From Micromonospora inositola (GTDB lineage: Bacteria; Actinomycetota; Actinomycetes; Mycobacteriales; Micromonosporaceae): DNA of 64,000 bases. The notes under the pieces are model-generated. The model ran no database searches, was not told the origin of the DNA, and saw only the letters and a list, made by a program, of their open reading frames with translations. The DNA is taken from positions 1,860,001 through 1,924,000 of the forward strand of contig NZ_LT607754.1 of NCBI RefSeq assembly GCF_900090285.1, read 5' to 3'. A program made the translations under genes and the position numbers. This document shows positions 19,042-28,141 of the stretch, one piece after another (position 1 is the stretch's first letter; every line of letters begins with the position of its first letter).

Positions 19042-20379
19042 TCAGCGCATCCGGCCCACGATGCCGGTGTCGTAGTCGCCGGAGAGGAACTCCTCGTTCT
19101 CCAGGAGTTCGGCGAAGAACGGCAGGTTGCACTTCGGGCCGGCGATCTCGAACTGCGCCACGGCGGCCTTCGCACGCTCGACGGCCTCCGCCCGGTCCCG
19201 GCCGCTGACGATCAGCTTGGCCATCAGGCTGTCGTAGAACGGGGTGACCGTGTTGCCGGCGACGTAGCCCGAGTCGACCCGGACCCCGGAACCCGTCGGC
19301 TCGTTCCAGGTGGCGATCGCGCCCGGACCGGGCAGGAAGCGCTTCGGGTCCTCGGCGTTGATCCGGAGCTCGATGGCGTGGCCGCGCGGCGCCAGCGCGT
19401 CCGGGTCGAAGGTCGGGGCCAGACCGGCGGCCACCCGCAGCTGCTCCTCCACCAGGTCCACCCCGTAGACCAGCTCGGTCACCGGATGCTCCACCTGGAG
19501 CCGGGTGTTCATCTCCAGGAAGAAGAACTCGTTCGTCGCGGGGTCGAGCAGACACTCCACCGTCCCCGCGTTCCGGTAGCCGACCGCCTCGCCGGCCCGC
19601 ACCGCGGCGGCCAGGAAGCGCTCGCGCAGCTCCGGCGAGACCGCCGGGGACGGGGATTCCTCGACCAGCTTCTGGTTGCGCCGCTGGACCGAGCACTCCC
19701 GCTCGCCGAGGGCCACCACCCGGCCGTCGGCCAGGCCGAGGATCTGCACCTCGACGTGGCGCACCCGGGGGAAGTACCGCTCGATCAGCACCGAGCCGTC
19801 GCCGAACATCCGCTCGGCGAACGAGCGCACCTTGTCGTACTCGGTGCGGAGCGCCGCCTCGTCGGTCGCCACGCCCATGCCCATGCCGCCGCCGCCGGCC
19901 GCGGCCTTGACCATCACCGGGTAGCCGATCTCGGCGCCGGCCGCGACCGCCGCGGCCAGGTCGGCGGCCGGGTCGGTGGTGCCGGGCGCGACCGGCACCC
20001 CGGCCGCCGCCATCAGGTTCCGGGCGTTGATCTTGTCGCCCATCGCGGTGATCGCGTCCGCGCCGGGTCCGACCCAGATCAGGCCACTCGCCTCGACGGT
20101 ACGGGCGAAGTCCGCGTTCTCCGACAGGAAGCCGTACCCGGGGTGGATCGCCTGCGCTCCGGTGGACTTGGCGGCGGCGAGGATCGCCTCGACGTTCCGA
20201 TAGCTCTGCGCCGGGTTCGCCGGGCCGATGTTCACCGCCTCGTCGGCCTCGGTCACGAACGGCAGGCCGGCGTCGGCCTCCGAGTGCACCGCGATCGCGC
20301 GGATCCCGAGCCGCTTGGCGGTGCGGATGATCCGGCGGGCGATCTCGCCCCGGTTGGCGACCAGCAGTGACTCGATCAT
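19042..20379 (-). CDS. Acyl-CoA carboxylase biotin carboxylase subunit, no BCCP domain
   Basis: ATP-grasp enzyme of 445 residues that carboxylates biotin. GGAGGA lies 3 nt from the ATG. The N-terminal ANRGEIARRIIRTAKRLG motif, the glycine-rich AGGGGMGMG at 161-169 and EMNTRLQVEHPV at 289-300 are intact. The protein ends right after the biotin carboxylase domain (...GDYDTGIVGRMR). Alpha subunits of methylcrotonyl- or propionyl-CoA carboxylase normally continue for about 200 residues to a biotinyl domain with an AMKM motif. None follows here, and no such motif is encoded elsewhere in the window. A separate carrier protein must be supplied from another locus, or the gene has been shortened. Confidence 0.93.
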   Translation of the reverse strand: MIESLLVANRGEIARRIIRTAKRLGIRAIAVHSEADAGLPFVTEADEAVNIGPANPAQSYRNVEAILAAAKSTGAQAIHPGYGFLSENADFARTVEASGLIWVGPGADAITAMGDKINARNLMAAAGVPVAPGTTDPAADLAAAVAAGAEIGYPVMVKAAAGGGGMGMGVATDEAALRTEYDKVRSFAERMFGDGSVLIERYFPRVRHVEVQILGLADGRVVALGERECSVQRRNQKLVEESPSPAVSPELRERFLAAAVRAGEAVGYRNAGTVECLLDPATNEFFFLEMNTRLQVEHPVTELVYGVDLVEEQLRVAAGLAPTFDPDALAPRGHAIELRINAEDPKRFLPGPGAIATWNEPTGSGVRVDSGYVAGNTVTPFYDSLMAKLIVSGRDRAEAVERAKAAVAQFEIAGPKCNLPFFAELLENEEFLSGDYDTGIVGRMR

Positions 20380-20417
20380 GTTTCCTCCCAGCGTCCGATG
20401 GTGGGGACGGCTGCCAG

Positions 20418-20439
20418 GTAACCACGAGCCGCCGGTTAC
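20418..20439. promoter_or_regulatory. Inverted repeat upstream of the biotin carboxylase gene
   Basis: GTAACC (20418-20423) and GGTTAC (20434-20439) form an inverted repeat with a 10-bp spacer. It lies 38 nt upstream of the biotin carboxylase start, between it and tetR. Possible operator or promoter element for the catabolic genes. It does not resemble the palindrome at 17976. Confidence 0.35.
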
Positions 20440-20462
20440 TCACGAGTCGCCAGGCGCCCGTG

Positions 20463-20481
20463 ACCCGGTGATTGACCGGGT
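20463..20481 (-). terminator. Possible terminator after tetR
   Basis: ACCCGGT (20463-20469) and ACCGGGT (20475-20481) form a 7-bp stem with a GATTG loop just beyond the TetR stop codon. It is short and lacks a U tract, so some read-through into the operon is plausible. Confidence 0.4.
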
Positions 20482-20490
20482 GGGATGCGG

Positions 20491-21117
20491 TCAGGCGGGG
20501 CCGGTGGGGGCGAGAAGGGCGGCGAGGGTGGCGGCGCGGAGCAGTTCGGCGCGGCGGCGGCGGTCGACCTCGCCCCCGAGGAATGGCGTCGAGTTCATCA
20601 GGCCGAAGGCGGCGTGGGCCAGCACCCGCGCCTCACCGTCCGGCAGGCCCGGGTGCAGCCCGGTCAGCACCGTCACCCACTCCTCGACGTAGAGCCGCTG
20701 AAGCCGGCGGATCCGGCGGCGCGGCTCGTCGGGGAGCCGATCCAGCTCGTGCAGGTGCAGGGCGATCACCGCCGGGTTGGCCAGCGCGAACTCGACGTGG
20801 AAGTCGATCAGCGACTCCAGCGTGCCGCGCGGGTCGTCGGGGTGGTTGGCGGCCCGCTCCCGACCACCGGCGAGCAGCCCCTCGCTGACCGGGATCAGCG
20901 CGGCGACCAGCATCGCCTCCTTGCCGGCGAAGTGGTGGTACAGCGCCGGACCGGTCACCCCGGCGGCGGCGCCGATGTCGTCCATCGACACGCCGTGGTA
21001 GCCCCGGGCGGCGAAGAGGCCGACTGCGATCTCCATGATCTCGTCCCGCCGGGACCGGCGTCGGCCCGCGCCCGTCGCGCCGTTCGCCGCACCCCGCGCC
21101 TGCTGTTCCACCGCCAC
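20491..21117 (-). CDS. TetR family regulator of the acyl-CoA operon
   Basis: Repressor-type protein of 208 residues starting at a GTG. The basic N-terminus leads into a TetR helix-turn-helix (about 24-70: EIAVGLFAARGYHGVSMDDI, then GVTGPALYHHFAGKEAML). The C-terminal part is helical and holds the ligand pocket. It is the first gene of the row followed by biotin carboxylase, HMG-CoA lyase, carboxyltransferase and acyl-CoA dehydrogenase. The likely effector is therefore an acyl-CoA of that pathway, by analogy with LiuR/PsrA-type control. That link is inferred from position only. Confidence 0.88.
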   Translation of the reverse strand: MAVEQQARGAANGATGAGRRRSRRDEIMEIAVGLFAARGYHGVSMDDIGAAAGVTGPALYHHFAGKEAMLVAALIPVSEGLLAGGRERAANHPDDPRGTLESLIDFHVEFALANPAVIALHLHELDRLPDEPRRRIRRLQRLYVEEWVTVLTGLHPGLPDGEARVLAHAAFGLMNSTPFLGGEVDRRRRAELLRAATLAALLAPTGPA

Positions 21118-21242
21118 CGGGCAAGCCTAGACCGCGACCGCGACGAGGTGGAGGCTCGGTTACCCGTCGGTTGCCTCACGTTCCCCACCCGGTCGCGATG
21201 CGCTTGACCCTCGACCGGGTGCAGGCCGCAGGGTCCATCGAC

Positions 21243-22508
21243 ATGACCGCTACCCCGCTCGGCCGCGACTACCGGCTGCTCTGGTCCGCCGCCGTCTCCT
21301 CCCGGTTCGGCGATGCCCTCCGTACGCCGGCCCTGGCCCTGCTGGCCGCGACGCTGACCCGCGATCCCCGCGCGATCGCCGCGGTGACCGTGGCGGGGCA
21401 GCTCCCGCCGCTGCTGTTCGGCCTGCTCGGCGGCGTGTACGCCGACCGCTGGGACCGCCGCCGCGCCATGGCGGCGGTGGACTGCCTGCGGGCCGCCGTG
21501 GTGGCCGGCCTGGCCGTGCTGGTCGCCACGGACCGGGCCGGCGTCCTCGTGCTCGCGGCAACCGCGGCGCTGCTGGCGGCCCTCGGCACCCTCTTCGACG
21601 CCGCCTCCTTCGCCGTGCTCCCGTCCCTGGTTCCCCGGGCCGCCCTCCCCACCGCCAACGGCCGCCTCCAGGCCGGCGCGGCGCTCGCCGGCGGCTTCCT
21701 CGGCGCCCCGCTGGCCGGCCTCCTCTTCGCCGTCTCCGCCGCGCTTCCCTTCACTCTCGACGCCTTCACTTTCGCCGCCGCCGCCCTCCTGGTCATCTCC
21801 CTCCGGCCCACCCCGATCCCGCGATCTTGCACTTGCCGTCCCGACGAGACGGATGACAAGGGGCGAATCAGGGGCCACCGCTGCAGGATCGACGCGAAGC
21901 GGGGGGTGTGGGCGGGAGTGCGGTTCATCAGGGGGGACGCGGTGCTGTGGCGGGTGGCGGTGCTCAGTGCGGGGACGAATCTGGCGATCAGCGGGCTGAT
22001 GGCGGTGTTGGTGCTCTACGCGCTGGAGGTGCTGCGGGTGCCGCCGGCCGGGTACGGGCTCTTCATGACGGCGGTCGTGCTGGGCGGCCTGCTCGGCGCG
22101 CTCGGGGCGGGCCGGATCGCCGCCCGGCTCGGTACGGTGCCCGCGCTCCGCGTGGTGCTGGCCGGGCAGACCGTCGCCCTGGCCGGCTTCGCGCTGGTCC
22201 GGCAGCCGGTGGCGGGCGGGTTCACGCTGGCCGTCTTCGCCGCCGGCAGCACGGTGTGGAACAGCCTCTGGGCCGCGTACGGCCAGGGGCGGGTGCCGGC
22301 CGAACTGCTCGGTCGGGTGGGCGCCGCGCAGCGGGTCGTCGCGCTGGTGACCGCACCGGTCGGCGCGGCGGTTGCCGGGCTGGCCGGCGCCGCGTACGGG
22401 GTGGCGCCGGTGGTGGGCGCGGCGGCGGCGGTCTTCGCGCTGGTCACGCTCGCGGCGTGGCGGGCGCCGAGGTCAGAGCGCGACGCCCGCTCCACCGTAG
22501 CGGCCTAG
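21243..22508 (+). CDS. MFS transporter with a REP-derived central loop
   Basis: Major facilitator protein of about 421 residues with twelve hydrophobic segments. Typical signatures include SSRFGDALRTPALALLAATL at TM1, GGVYADRWDRRR between TM2 and TM3, and RTARLG-like motifs in the second half (AGRIAARLGTVPAL). Such enterobactin/EntS-like exporters commonly move small hydrophobic compounds. The central loop between TM6 and TM7 contains about 25 residues (CTCRPDETDDKGRIRG...) encoded by an inverted-repeat element that keeps the frame open. The start at 21243 is chosen by homology-like length; no strong ribosome site is present. Confidence 0.85.
   Translation: MTATPLGRDYRLLWSAAVSSRFGDALRTPALALLAATLTRDPRAIAAVTVAGQLPPLLFGLLGGVYADRWDRRRAMAAVDCLRAAVVAGLAVLVATDRAGVLVLAATAALLAALGTLFDAASFAVLPSLVPRAALPTANGRLQAGAALAGGFLGAPLAGLLFAVSAALPFTLDAFTFAAAALLVISLRPTPIPRSCTCRPDETDDKGRIRGHRCRIDAKRGVWAGVRFIRGDAVLWRVAVLSAGTNLAISGLMAVLVLYALEVLRVPPAGYGLFMTAVVLGGLLGALGAGRIAARLGTVPALRVVLAGQTVALAGFALVRQPVAGGFTLAVFAAGSTVWNSLWAAYGQGRVPAELLGRVGAAQRVVALVTAPVGAAVAGLAGAAYGVAPVVGAAAAVFALVTLAAWRAPRSERDARSTVAA
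21821..21890 (+). repeat. REP-like element inserted in the MFS gene
   Basis: A segment of about 70 bp starts GCGATCTTGCACTTGCCGTC and ends CGCTGCAGGATC. The ends form an imperfect inverted repeat: GATCTTGCAC at 21823-21832 against TGCAGGATC at 21882-21890. Its composition is less biased than the surrounding coding sequence and it falls exactly in the loop between the two transporter halves. From memory, GATCTTGCACTT-type palindromes are scattered in Micromonospora genomes. A genome-wide count would confirm this. Confidence 0.55.
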
Positions 22509-23216
22509 CCGGGGCGGTGGTTCAGGCCGCAGATGCCGAGGTTCATCCCCTGCCCGCCGGCGGGGCTGTGCACGTGCGCGGCGTCCCCGGCGAGGAGCAC
22601 GGGCCCGGCCCGGAACGTCTCGGCGACCCGGTGGTGGACCCGGAACCGCGAGGCCCACAGCACGTCGGTCACCCGGTCCGGCCGGCGGGCCGGCCCCCGC
22701 TCGTCGAGCAGCGCCTGGAACCGTTCGGCGCCCGGGTCGCGGGGCGCGTCGGCCACCGCGGCGACCAGCCGGACCACGCCGTCCGGCAGCGGCGCCCAGA
22801 CCAGCGGCCCCGGTCGGGCCAGGAAGAGGGCGACCTGGTCGCGGGGCAGCGCGCTGTCCACCCGCACGTCCGCCAGCAGGAACGACTCGCCGGGGTCGGG
22901 GGACCCGCCGAACCCGATCCCGGCCAGCTCGCGCACCGTGCTGCGCATGCCGTCGGCACCGACCACCCAGCGGGCCCGCCCCGTCGCGCCGCCGGCGAAG
23001 CCGACCGTCGCGCCGGCGTCGTCGAGGGTCAGGCCGGTCATCTCGTACGGCCGGAGGACCCGGCCGCCGAGCGCGGTGAGCCGCTCGGCGAGCACGGCCT
23101 CGGTCTCCGACTGGGAGACCATCAGCGCGTACGGGTAGCGGGACGGCAGCGTGCCGAAGGGGACGGTGAGCAGCACCCGGTCCCGGTCCCGCACGGTGAA
23201 CCGCGGCGCGGGCAGC
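22505..23216 (-). pseudogene. Truncated FAD-dependent monooxygenase
   Basis: Internal part of a PHBH-like (FAD_binding_3) aromatic hydroxylase, about 237 residues. It begins abruptly at PAPRFTVRDRDRVLL near 23216 and includes VGADGMRSTVRELAGI and the FAD motif LLAGDAAHVHSPAGGQGMNL. Then it stops at 22505, about 130 residues too early. The N-terminal GxGxxG nucleotide-binding fold is missing entirely. The frame stays open upstream only because it runs antisense into a TetR fragment. Both ends are therefore lost, and the product cannot bind FAD. It converges with the MFS gene, overlapping it by 4 bp. Confidence 0.75.
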
Positions 23217-23221
23217 CCTCG

Positions 23222-23460
23222 GCGGCCGAACGGATGCGCGGCATCTTCGCCGACCAGCTCGGCGCGGCCGTGGCCCGGTTCGGCGCCGACCCGGCGACCA
23301 CCGCCCGCCGCGCCGGCCTGGTGGCCAGCCAGATCCTCGGCCTGGCCTTCACCCGCTACATCGTCGGCCTGCCGCCGATGGTGGACGCGGAGCCGGCCGA
23401 GCTGGTCGCCTGGCTCGCCCCGACCCTCCAGCGCTACCTGACCGGCCCCGCCCCGGACCC
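23222..23460 (+). pseudogene. C-terminal fragment of a TetR regulator
   Basis: On the plus strand about 75 residues match the C-terminal domain of a TetR protein: FADQLGAAVARFGADPATTA, GLVASQILGLAFTRYIVGLP, then LVAWLAPTLQRYLTG. No helix-turn-helix precedes it; the sequence to the left is the antisense monooxygenase fragment. The stop codon is also lost. Originally this gene probably diverged from the monooxygenase and controlled it. Confidence 0.65.
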
Positions 23461-23548
23461 GGGTACCCCTGATCCGCCGGATCCCCGCGCGGACGGCGAC
23501 GGCCGCGGTCACCCGAGGGTGTCCGCCGCCGTCGACTGGTCGAGGCGG

Positions 23549-24451
23549 TCAGCCGGCGAGGCCGCTCGGCTGGTCGCCCTTCACGACGGGAACCCGGACC
23601 AGGTTGCCCCACTCGGTCCACGAGCCGTCGTAGTTGCGCACCTGCGGGTAGCCCAGCAGGTGGTGCAGCACGAACCAGGTGTGGCTGGACCGCTCCCCGA
23701 TCCGGCAGTACGCCACCACGTCGTCCGACGGGCTCAGCCCGAGCTGATCGGCGTAGATCGCCCGCAGCTCGTCGGCCGACTTGAAGGTGCCGTCGTCGTT
23801 CGCGGCCGACTTCCACGGCTTGCTCACCGCGCCCGGGATGTGCCCGCCGCGCAGCGCGCCCTCCTGCGGATAGTCCGGCATGTGCAGCATCTCGCCCGTG
23901 TACTCGCCGGGCGAGCGCACGTCGACCAGCGGCCGACCGGCGGCGATGTGCGCCATCACCTGCTCGCGGAACGCCCGCAGCGGCGCGTCGTTCCGCACCG
24001 GCACCGGGTACTCGGCGCGGGGACGGGTCACCTTCTCCCGGGTCAGCTCGCGCCCCTCGGCGATCCACTTCTGCCGGCCGCCGTCGAGCAGCCGCAGGTC
24101 CGGGTGGCCGAAGAGGGAGAAGACCCAGAGGGCGTACGCGGCCCACCAGTTGAAGTTGTCGCCGTAGAAGACCACCGTGTCGTCCCGGCCGATGCCCTTG
24201 GCGGCGCAGAGCTCGGCGAAGCTCTTCGCGTCCAGGTAGTCCCGGGTCACCTGGTCGTTCAGCTCGGTGTGCCAGTCGACCTTGACGGCGCCCGGGAGGT
24301 GGCCGGTGTCGTAGAGCAGCACGTCCTCGTCGGACTCGATAACGACGAGACCCTCGTCGCCCAGGTGCTCGGCCAGCCACTCGGTGGTGACCAGCCGCTG
24401 CGGGTCCGCGTACGACTGGAGGCGGGGATTCGGATCGCTCGGCACAGGCAT
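23549..24451 (-). CDS. Thiosulfate/mercaptopyruvate sulfurtransferase (rhodanese)
   Basis: Two-domain rhodanese of 300 residues that transfers sulfane sulfur to thiophilic acceptors. The inactive N-terminal domain spans about 22-140 ([26 protein letters not shown]). The C-terminal domain holds the catalytic loop [12 protein letters not shown] with Cys249. The CRIGERSS loop is the form usual in actinobacterial SseA/CysA-type enzymes. The start at 24451 skips an unconserved in-frame extension. A SufE gene, often its neighbour in actinobacteria, is instead at 37850 in this window. Confidence 0.92.
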   Translation of the reverse strand: MPVPSDPNPRLQSYADPQRLVTTEWLAEHLGDEGLVVIESDEDVLLYDTGHLPGAVKVDWHTELNDQVTRDYLDAKSFAELCAAKGIGRDDTVVFYGDNFNWWAAYALWVFSLFGHPDLRLLDGGRQKWIAEGRELTREKVTRPRAEYPVPVRNDAPLRAFREQVMAHIAAGRPLVDVRSPGEYTGEMLHMPDYPQEGALRGGHIPGAVSKPWKSAANDDGTFKSADELRAIYADQLGLSPSDDVVAYCRIGERSSHTWFVLHHLLGYPQVRNYDGSWTEWGNLVRVPVVKGDQPSGLAG

Positions 24452-24565
24452 GAGCCCCAAGGTACGCCCGATCCCCGGCCGATTACCGGGCAACGCGGAT
24501 CGGGCGGGCGGATGTGGCGCCGCGCACGTGACCGTGCCGGAACCCGCCCACAGCGGATCGAACGC

Positions 24566-24602
24566 GACCGGCCCACCACCCGGTCGGGGTGGTGGGCCGG
24601 TC
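24566..24602 (-). terminator. Terminator of the repeat-protein gene
   Basis: GACCGGCCCACCACC (24566-24580) pairs perfectly over 15 bp with GGTGGTGGGCCGGTC (24588-24602), with a 7-nt loop. It begins 10 nt past the stop of the 979-residue gene. Confidence 0.85.
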
Positions 24603-24612
24603 GGGTCAGCCG

Positions 24613-27552
24613 TCAGCCCTGCACGACGAACCAGTAGTAGGCGTAGTCCGACCGGTTGCCGTCCTTGTCGACGGCGTACACGGAGATCGGGTACCAGCGC
24701 GCCTCGGTCGGGGTGAGGGTCACCGAGGCGGTGCCGTCAGCACCCGCCGGCACGGTCACCTCCGGCCCGTTGTCGAACTGGTAGACGTACGTCGCCACGT
24801 CGGGCATGCGCGGGGCGAAGGTGAAGACACCCGGCGCCCCGACCCCGCCCGCCGCCTCACCGCTCGGGTAGGTCGGCGACGTCACGGTCGGCGACGTGCT
24901 GACCATGAAGCTGTACGTGGCCTCCGGCGACAGCTCACCCGAGGCCGAGCGCGCGCGCACGGTCAGGGTGTTCCGGAAGCCCCGGTCCGGGGTGACGGAG
25001 AGATCCGCGGCCGTGCCGTCGGTCACCGCCACAGTCTGCTCCGGCCCGTCGTTGAGGCGGTACACGAAGTCGACGGTGTCCGGCAGCTCCGAGCTGAACC
25101 GGAAGCCCCCCGGCACGCCGATCCCGCCCTGCGGGTCGTACTCGTTGTAGAGGTACGAGACGATCGTCGGCTTCGGGTCCCGCACGGTGAAGGCGTACTC
25201 GCGCGACTGGGTGACGGTGCCGTCGCCGGTCACGGCGCGCACGGTCAGCATGGTCCAGCCCGCCCGCTCCGGCGTCCACGTCACGGAGGCGGTGCCGTCC
25301 GTCGCCGCCTCGACGGTCTTCTCCTCCTCGCCGTAGAAGGCGTAGTGGTAGGTGACCACGTCGGGCCGCTGCGGCCGGAAGGTGAACACGCCCGGAACGC
25401 CGGGCAGCCCGCTGCTGGCGTCCTTCGGGTACTGCGCCGACTCGACCAGCGGCGCGTCGTTGACCAGGAAGGTGAACGTCCGCTCGGCCGAGACCGTGCC
25501 GTCCGCGGTGACGCTGCGCACGGTCAGCGTGTGCGTCCCGCCCTGGTCCGGCGTCCACGTGACGGAGGCGTTGCCGTTGCCGTCGGCACCGACGCCCTGC
25601 TCGGCCCCGCCGTCGAAGCGGTACCGGAACTCCACCGTGTCGGGCACCGCGGAGCTGAACCGGAACTCGCCGGCCTGACCGGGGCCGCCGGCGTAGTAGT
25701 TGTCGTTGTAGAGGACGCCGTAGATGGTCGGCAGCAGGTCCCGGACCTCGAAGAACCAGCTCGCCGGGTCGGACTCGGTGCCGTCGCGGCTGACGCTGAC
25801 CACCGAGAGGTACACGTAGCCGGCCTCCGTCGGCGTCCAGGTCACCGAGCCGGTGCCGTCGGCGCCCGCCGCCACGGTGCCGGTCTCGCCGGCGAAGGAG
25901 TAGCGGTAGCTGACGGTGTCGGGCAGGCGTGGGGTGAAGGTGAACACGCCGGGCACGCCCTGGCCGCCGCCGTAGCCGTACTCCTCGTAGACCGTGGCCG
26001 AGATCTTCGGCTCGGTGAGAAGCTGGAACGACAGCTGCGCGGTGGCCTCCACCCCGTCGGCGGTGACGCTGGTGACGGAGAGCGTCCGGTTGCCGCCCTT
26101 GGTGGCGGTGACCGTCAGCGAGGCGGTGCCGTCGGCGTTGGCCGCCACGGTCTGCTCCGGGTCGCCGTCGAGGCCGAAGCGGTAGCGAACCACGCCCTGC
26201 AGCCGCGGCCGTACCGCGAACGTGGTGGGCACGCCGACCTCGGTGAGGTTGCCGTCGACCAGCGGCGACACGTCGTCGCCGAAGAAGCTGTACTCGGCGC
26301 GGGGGGAGCGGTTGCCCGCCGTGTCGACGCTCCACACCTCCAGCCGGTTGACGGCGACCCGCGGCGTCAGGGTCACGGTGGCCGTGCCGCCCGGCCGGGC
26401 GGCCGGCACCGTGCCGGTCTTGACGTCGTTCAGCTCGTAATCGAAACCCACGACGTCCGATGCCCCGCTGCCGTCGAAGGTGAACTCACCCGCCAGGGCC
26501 GGGGCGTGCCCGTCGGCCGGGAAGTCGGTGGAGGAGACGACCGGCGCGGCCGCCGGACCCTGGAAGTCGGTGCGGAAGTAGCAGGTTGCGCTCCACTCGC
26601 CGGTGGCCCGGCTGTCTGCGGCGCGCATCTGCCAGGCGTACACCCGGTCGTGCTGGAACAGGTCGTAGCTGAACCGGCCGACGGCCCGCTCGCCGTCGCG
26701 GGCGTTGTCGGTCCGCTCGATCCGGGCGTCCGGCTGGTCGACCGGCCAGAGCGCGACGGTGGCGGTGAGCATGTCGGTGCCGCCGGTGTCGTTGCGGTCC
26801 TTGTCGTGCAGGATCCCCGAGAGGCCAAGGTCGCCCCGACGGACCAGCTGGTACGGCTCGGCGGCGGTGCAGCCCGTGCCGGAGGTCTGCAGGTCGGTCG
26901 GCACGCCGGGCCGGAAGTTGTGGTCGACGGAGAGGCCGACCTTGCTGGCGTACCGTCGGAGCAGCGCGGGGTCCGCCTCCACGGCGGCGGGCAGCCGCAG
27001 CGACAGGGTCAGCGTCCGCTGGCCCTCGGCGAGCGCCTGGCGCAGCCCGGCGGTGGCGTCGAAGCCCACGTAGGGCGCCGGGCAGCCGGACTGGTCGGGC
27101 AGCTTCGTGGTGTCGATCCTGGCCAGGTCGGCCGGCGGCTTCACCCAGCTTGACCCGGAGGTGTAGGGCGCGGTGCGCCACAGCTCCACCTCGGGACGCT
27201 TGGTGCAGTCCGCCGCCCCGGTCTCCTTGGCGTCGAACTTGGCGAACTCGATGTCAGCGCCCAGATAGCGGGAGATGTCGAAGGTGAAGTAGGCCCGCGC
27301 GGTGTGCTGGTGGCCCTTGGCGTCCACCCAGGACCCGACCGGCACATCGCCGGCCTCGTCAATGTTGATCTTCTTGGGTCGCTGGGAGTCGGTCCAGGCC
27401 CAGGACGTGTTGGTTTCGTAGCGCACGTCGTACGCGGCGGCCGGCGCGGCGGTCGTGACGACCGTTCCGGCGGCGACCAGCATGGACAGTGCGGCGGCCA
27501 GCAGAGAACGTCCAGCGATTGACGACGAATTCGTGCCAGGCAGGAGGGTCAT
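24613..27552 (-). CDS. Secreted 979-aa protein with tandem Ig-like repeats
   Basis: Exported protein with a signal peptide ending near AAPAAAYD (about residue 40). The first 330 residues form a DNRLRE-like part ([14 protein letters not shown]...VELW) with several cysteines, followed by a fibronectin-like part. From about 335 onward there are seven repeats of roughly 90 residues. Five of the last six share a core: VPGVFTF or GEFRF, P-xx-[29 protein letters not shown]. The repeats lack cell-wall anchors and catalytic residues. An adhesion or surface-matrix role is plausible. No neighbour explains it; it has its own terminator. Confidence 0.8.
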   Translation of the reverse strand: MTLLPGTNSSSIAGRSLLAAALSMLVAAGTVVTTAAPAAAYDVRYETNTSWAWTDSQRPKKINIDEAGDVPVGSWVDAKGHQHTARAYFTFDISRYLGADIEFAKFDAKETGAADCTKRPEVELWRTAPYTSGSSWVKPPADLARIDTTKLPDQSGCPAPYVGFDATAGLRQALAEGQRTLTLSLRLPAAVEADPALLRRYASKVGLSVDHNFRPGVPTDLQTSGTGCTAAEPYQLVRRGDLGLSGILHDKDRNDTGGTDMLTATVALWPVDQPDARIERTDNARDGERAVGRFSYDLFQHDRVYAWQMRAADSRATGEWSATCYFRTDFQGPAAAPVVSSTDFPADGHAPALAGEFTFDGSGASDVVGFDYELNDVKTGTVPAARPGGTATVTLTPRVAVNRLEVWSVDTAGNRSPRAEYSFFGDDVSPLVDGNLTEVGVPTTFAVRPRLQGVVRYRFGLDGDPEQTVAANADGTASLTVTATKGGNRTLSVTSVTADGVEATAQLSFQLLTEPKISATVYEEYGYGGGQGVPGVFTFTPRLPDTVSYRYSFAGETGTVAAGADGTGSVTWTPTEAGYVYLSVVSVSRDGTESDPASWFFEVRDLLPTIYGVLYNDNYYAGGPGQAGEFRFSSAVPDTVEFRYRFDGGAEQGVGADGNGNASVTWTPDQGGTHTLTVRSVTADGTVSAERTFTFLVNDAPLVESAQYPKDASSGLPGVPGVFTFRPQRPDVVTYHYAFYGEEEKTVEAATDGTASVTWTPERAGWTMLTVRAVTGDGTVTQSREYAFTVRDPKPTIVSYLYNEYDPQGGIGVPGGFRFSSELPDTVDFVYRLNDGPEQTVAVTDGTAADLSVTPDRGFRNTLTVRARSASGELSPEATYSFMVSTSPTVTSPTYPSGEAAGGVGAPGVFTFAPRMPDVATYVYQFDNGPEVTVPAGADGTASVTLTPTEARWYPISVYAVDKDGNRSDYAYYWFVVQG

Positions 27553-27645
27553 CCCTCATCCACCTTTCCCCGATTGTCCCCGTGCTCGATCGACGGGGGC
27601 AGCGGATGTTATCCGTCGGGGAGGACATTCGGCGATCCCGATTCC

Positions 27646-27676
27646 GGCCGGACCCGGGAAATCGCCCGGTCCGGCC
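27646..27676 (-). terminator. Terminator after the amidohydrolase-like gene
   Basis: GGCCGGACCCGGG (27646-27658) and CCCGGTCCGGCC (27665-27676) form a long GC stem with one bulged C and an AAATCG loop. It is 16 nt downstream of the stop codon at 27692. Confidence 0.65.
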
Positions 27677-27691
27677 ATCAGGGACGGACCG

Positions 27692-28138
27692 TCAGGCGCG
27701 GCGGTGCACCAGCCGACCGGCCACCACGGTGGCGAGGCAGGCGCCGCCGGCGGCGAAGACGGCCAGGTCCGCCCGGCCGGCCGGGACCAGCGCCGGCGGC
27801 CGGGGTGAGTCCAGCACCGCGACCCCGTTGCGGACGGCCGCGGCGCGCAGCTCCGGGTCGGTCAGCTGCGCGGCGAGCACCGCGCCGACCCCGAGCCGGA
27901 ACAGCGCGTGCACCCGTTCGCGCGGGGTGGGGGCGGGCGGCAGCGGCCCGTCGTGCCGCAGCGCCGGCCCGAGGGTGCCGGGCCACCGCCGCATTCGCAC
28001 CCCCGGGTACGCCCGGACCAGCTCGTCCGTGGGCCCGATCGCGACGATCCGGTCCCCGTCGACCAGGACGGCCGCATCGGCGGTGGGCGCTTCGTCGAGG
28101 GTGCGCCGCAGCAGCGGCGCGGCGTGCAGGGTGCGCAC
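27692..28138 (-). CDS. Imidazolonepropionase-like composite domain protein
   Basis: Protein of 148 residues made of the two beta-rich ends of an amidohydrolase. The N-terminal part (AAVLVDGDRIVAIGPTDEL) and the C-terminal part (GRADLAVFAAGGACLATVVA) together normally form the small composite domain of imidazolonepropionase-type enzymes. The metal-binding TIM barrel is absent, so no hydrolase activity is expected. Short proteins of this shape occur in other actinobacteria, so it may be a stable family rather than a broken gene. The GTG start lies 3 nt after the SGNH stop, indicating co-translation. Confidence 0.65.
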   Translation of the reverse strand: MRTLHAAPLLRRTLDEAPTADAAVLVDGDRIVAIGPTDELVRAYPGVRMRRWPGTLGPALRHDGPLPPAPTPRERVHALFRLGVGAVLAAQLTDPELRAAAVRNGVAVLDSPRPPALVPAGRADLAVFAAGGACLATVVAGRLVHRRA

Positions 28139-28141
28139 CGG

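Noticed and set aside
15151..21117. Naming the operon genes liuA/B/D/E/R
   Set aside because: The dehydrogenase has the wrong catalytic position for isovaleryl-CoA and the alpha subunit lacks a carrier domain, so the symbols would overstate the evidence.
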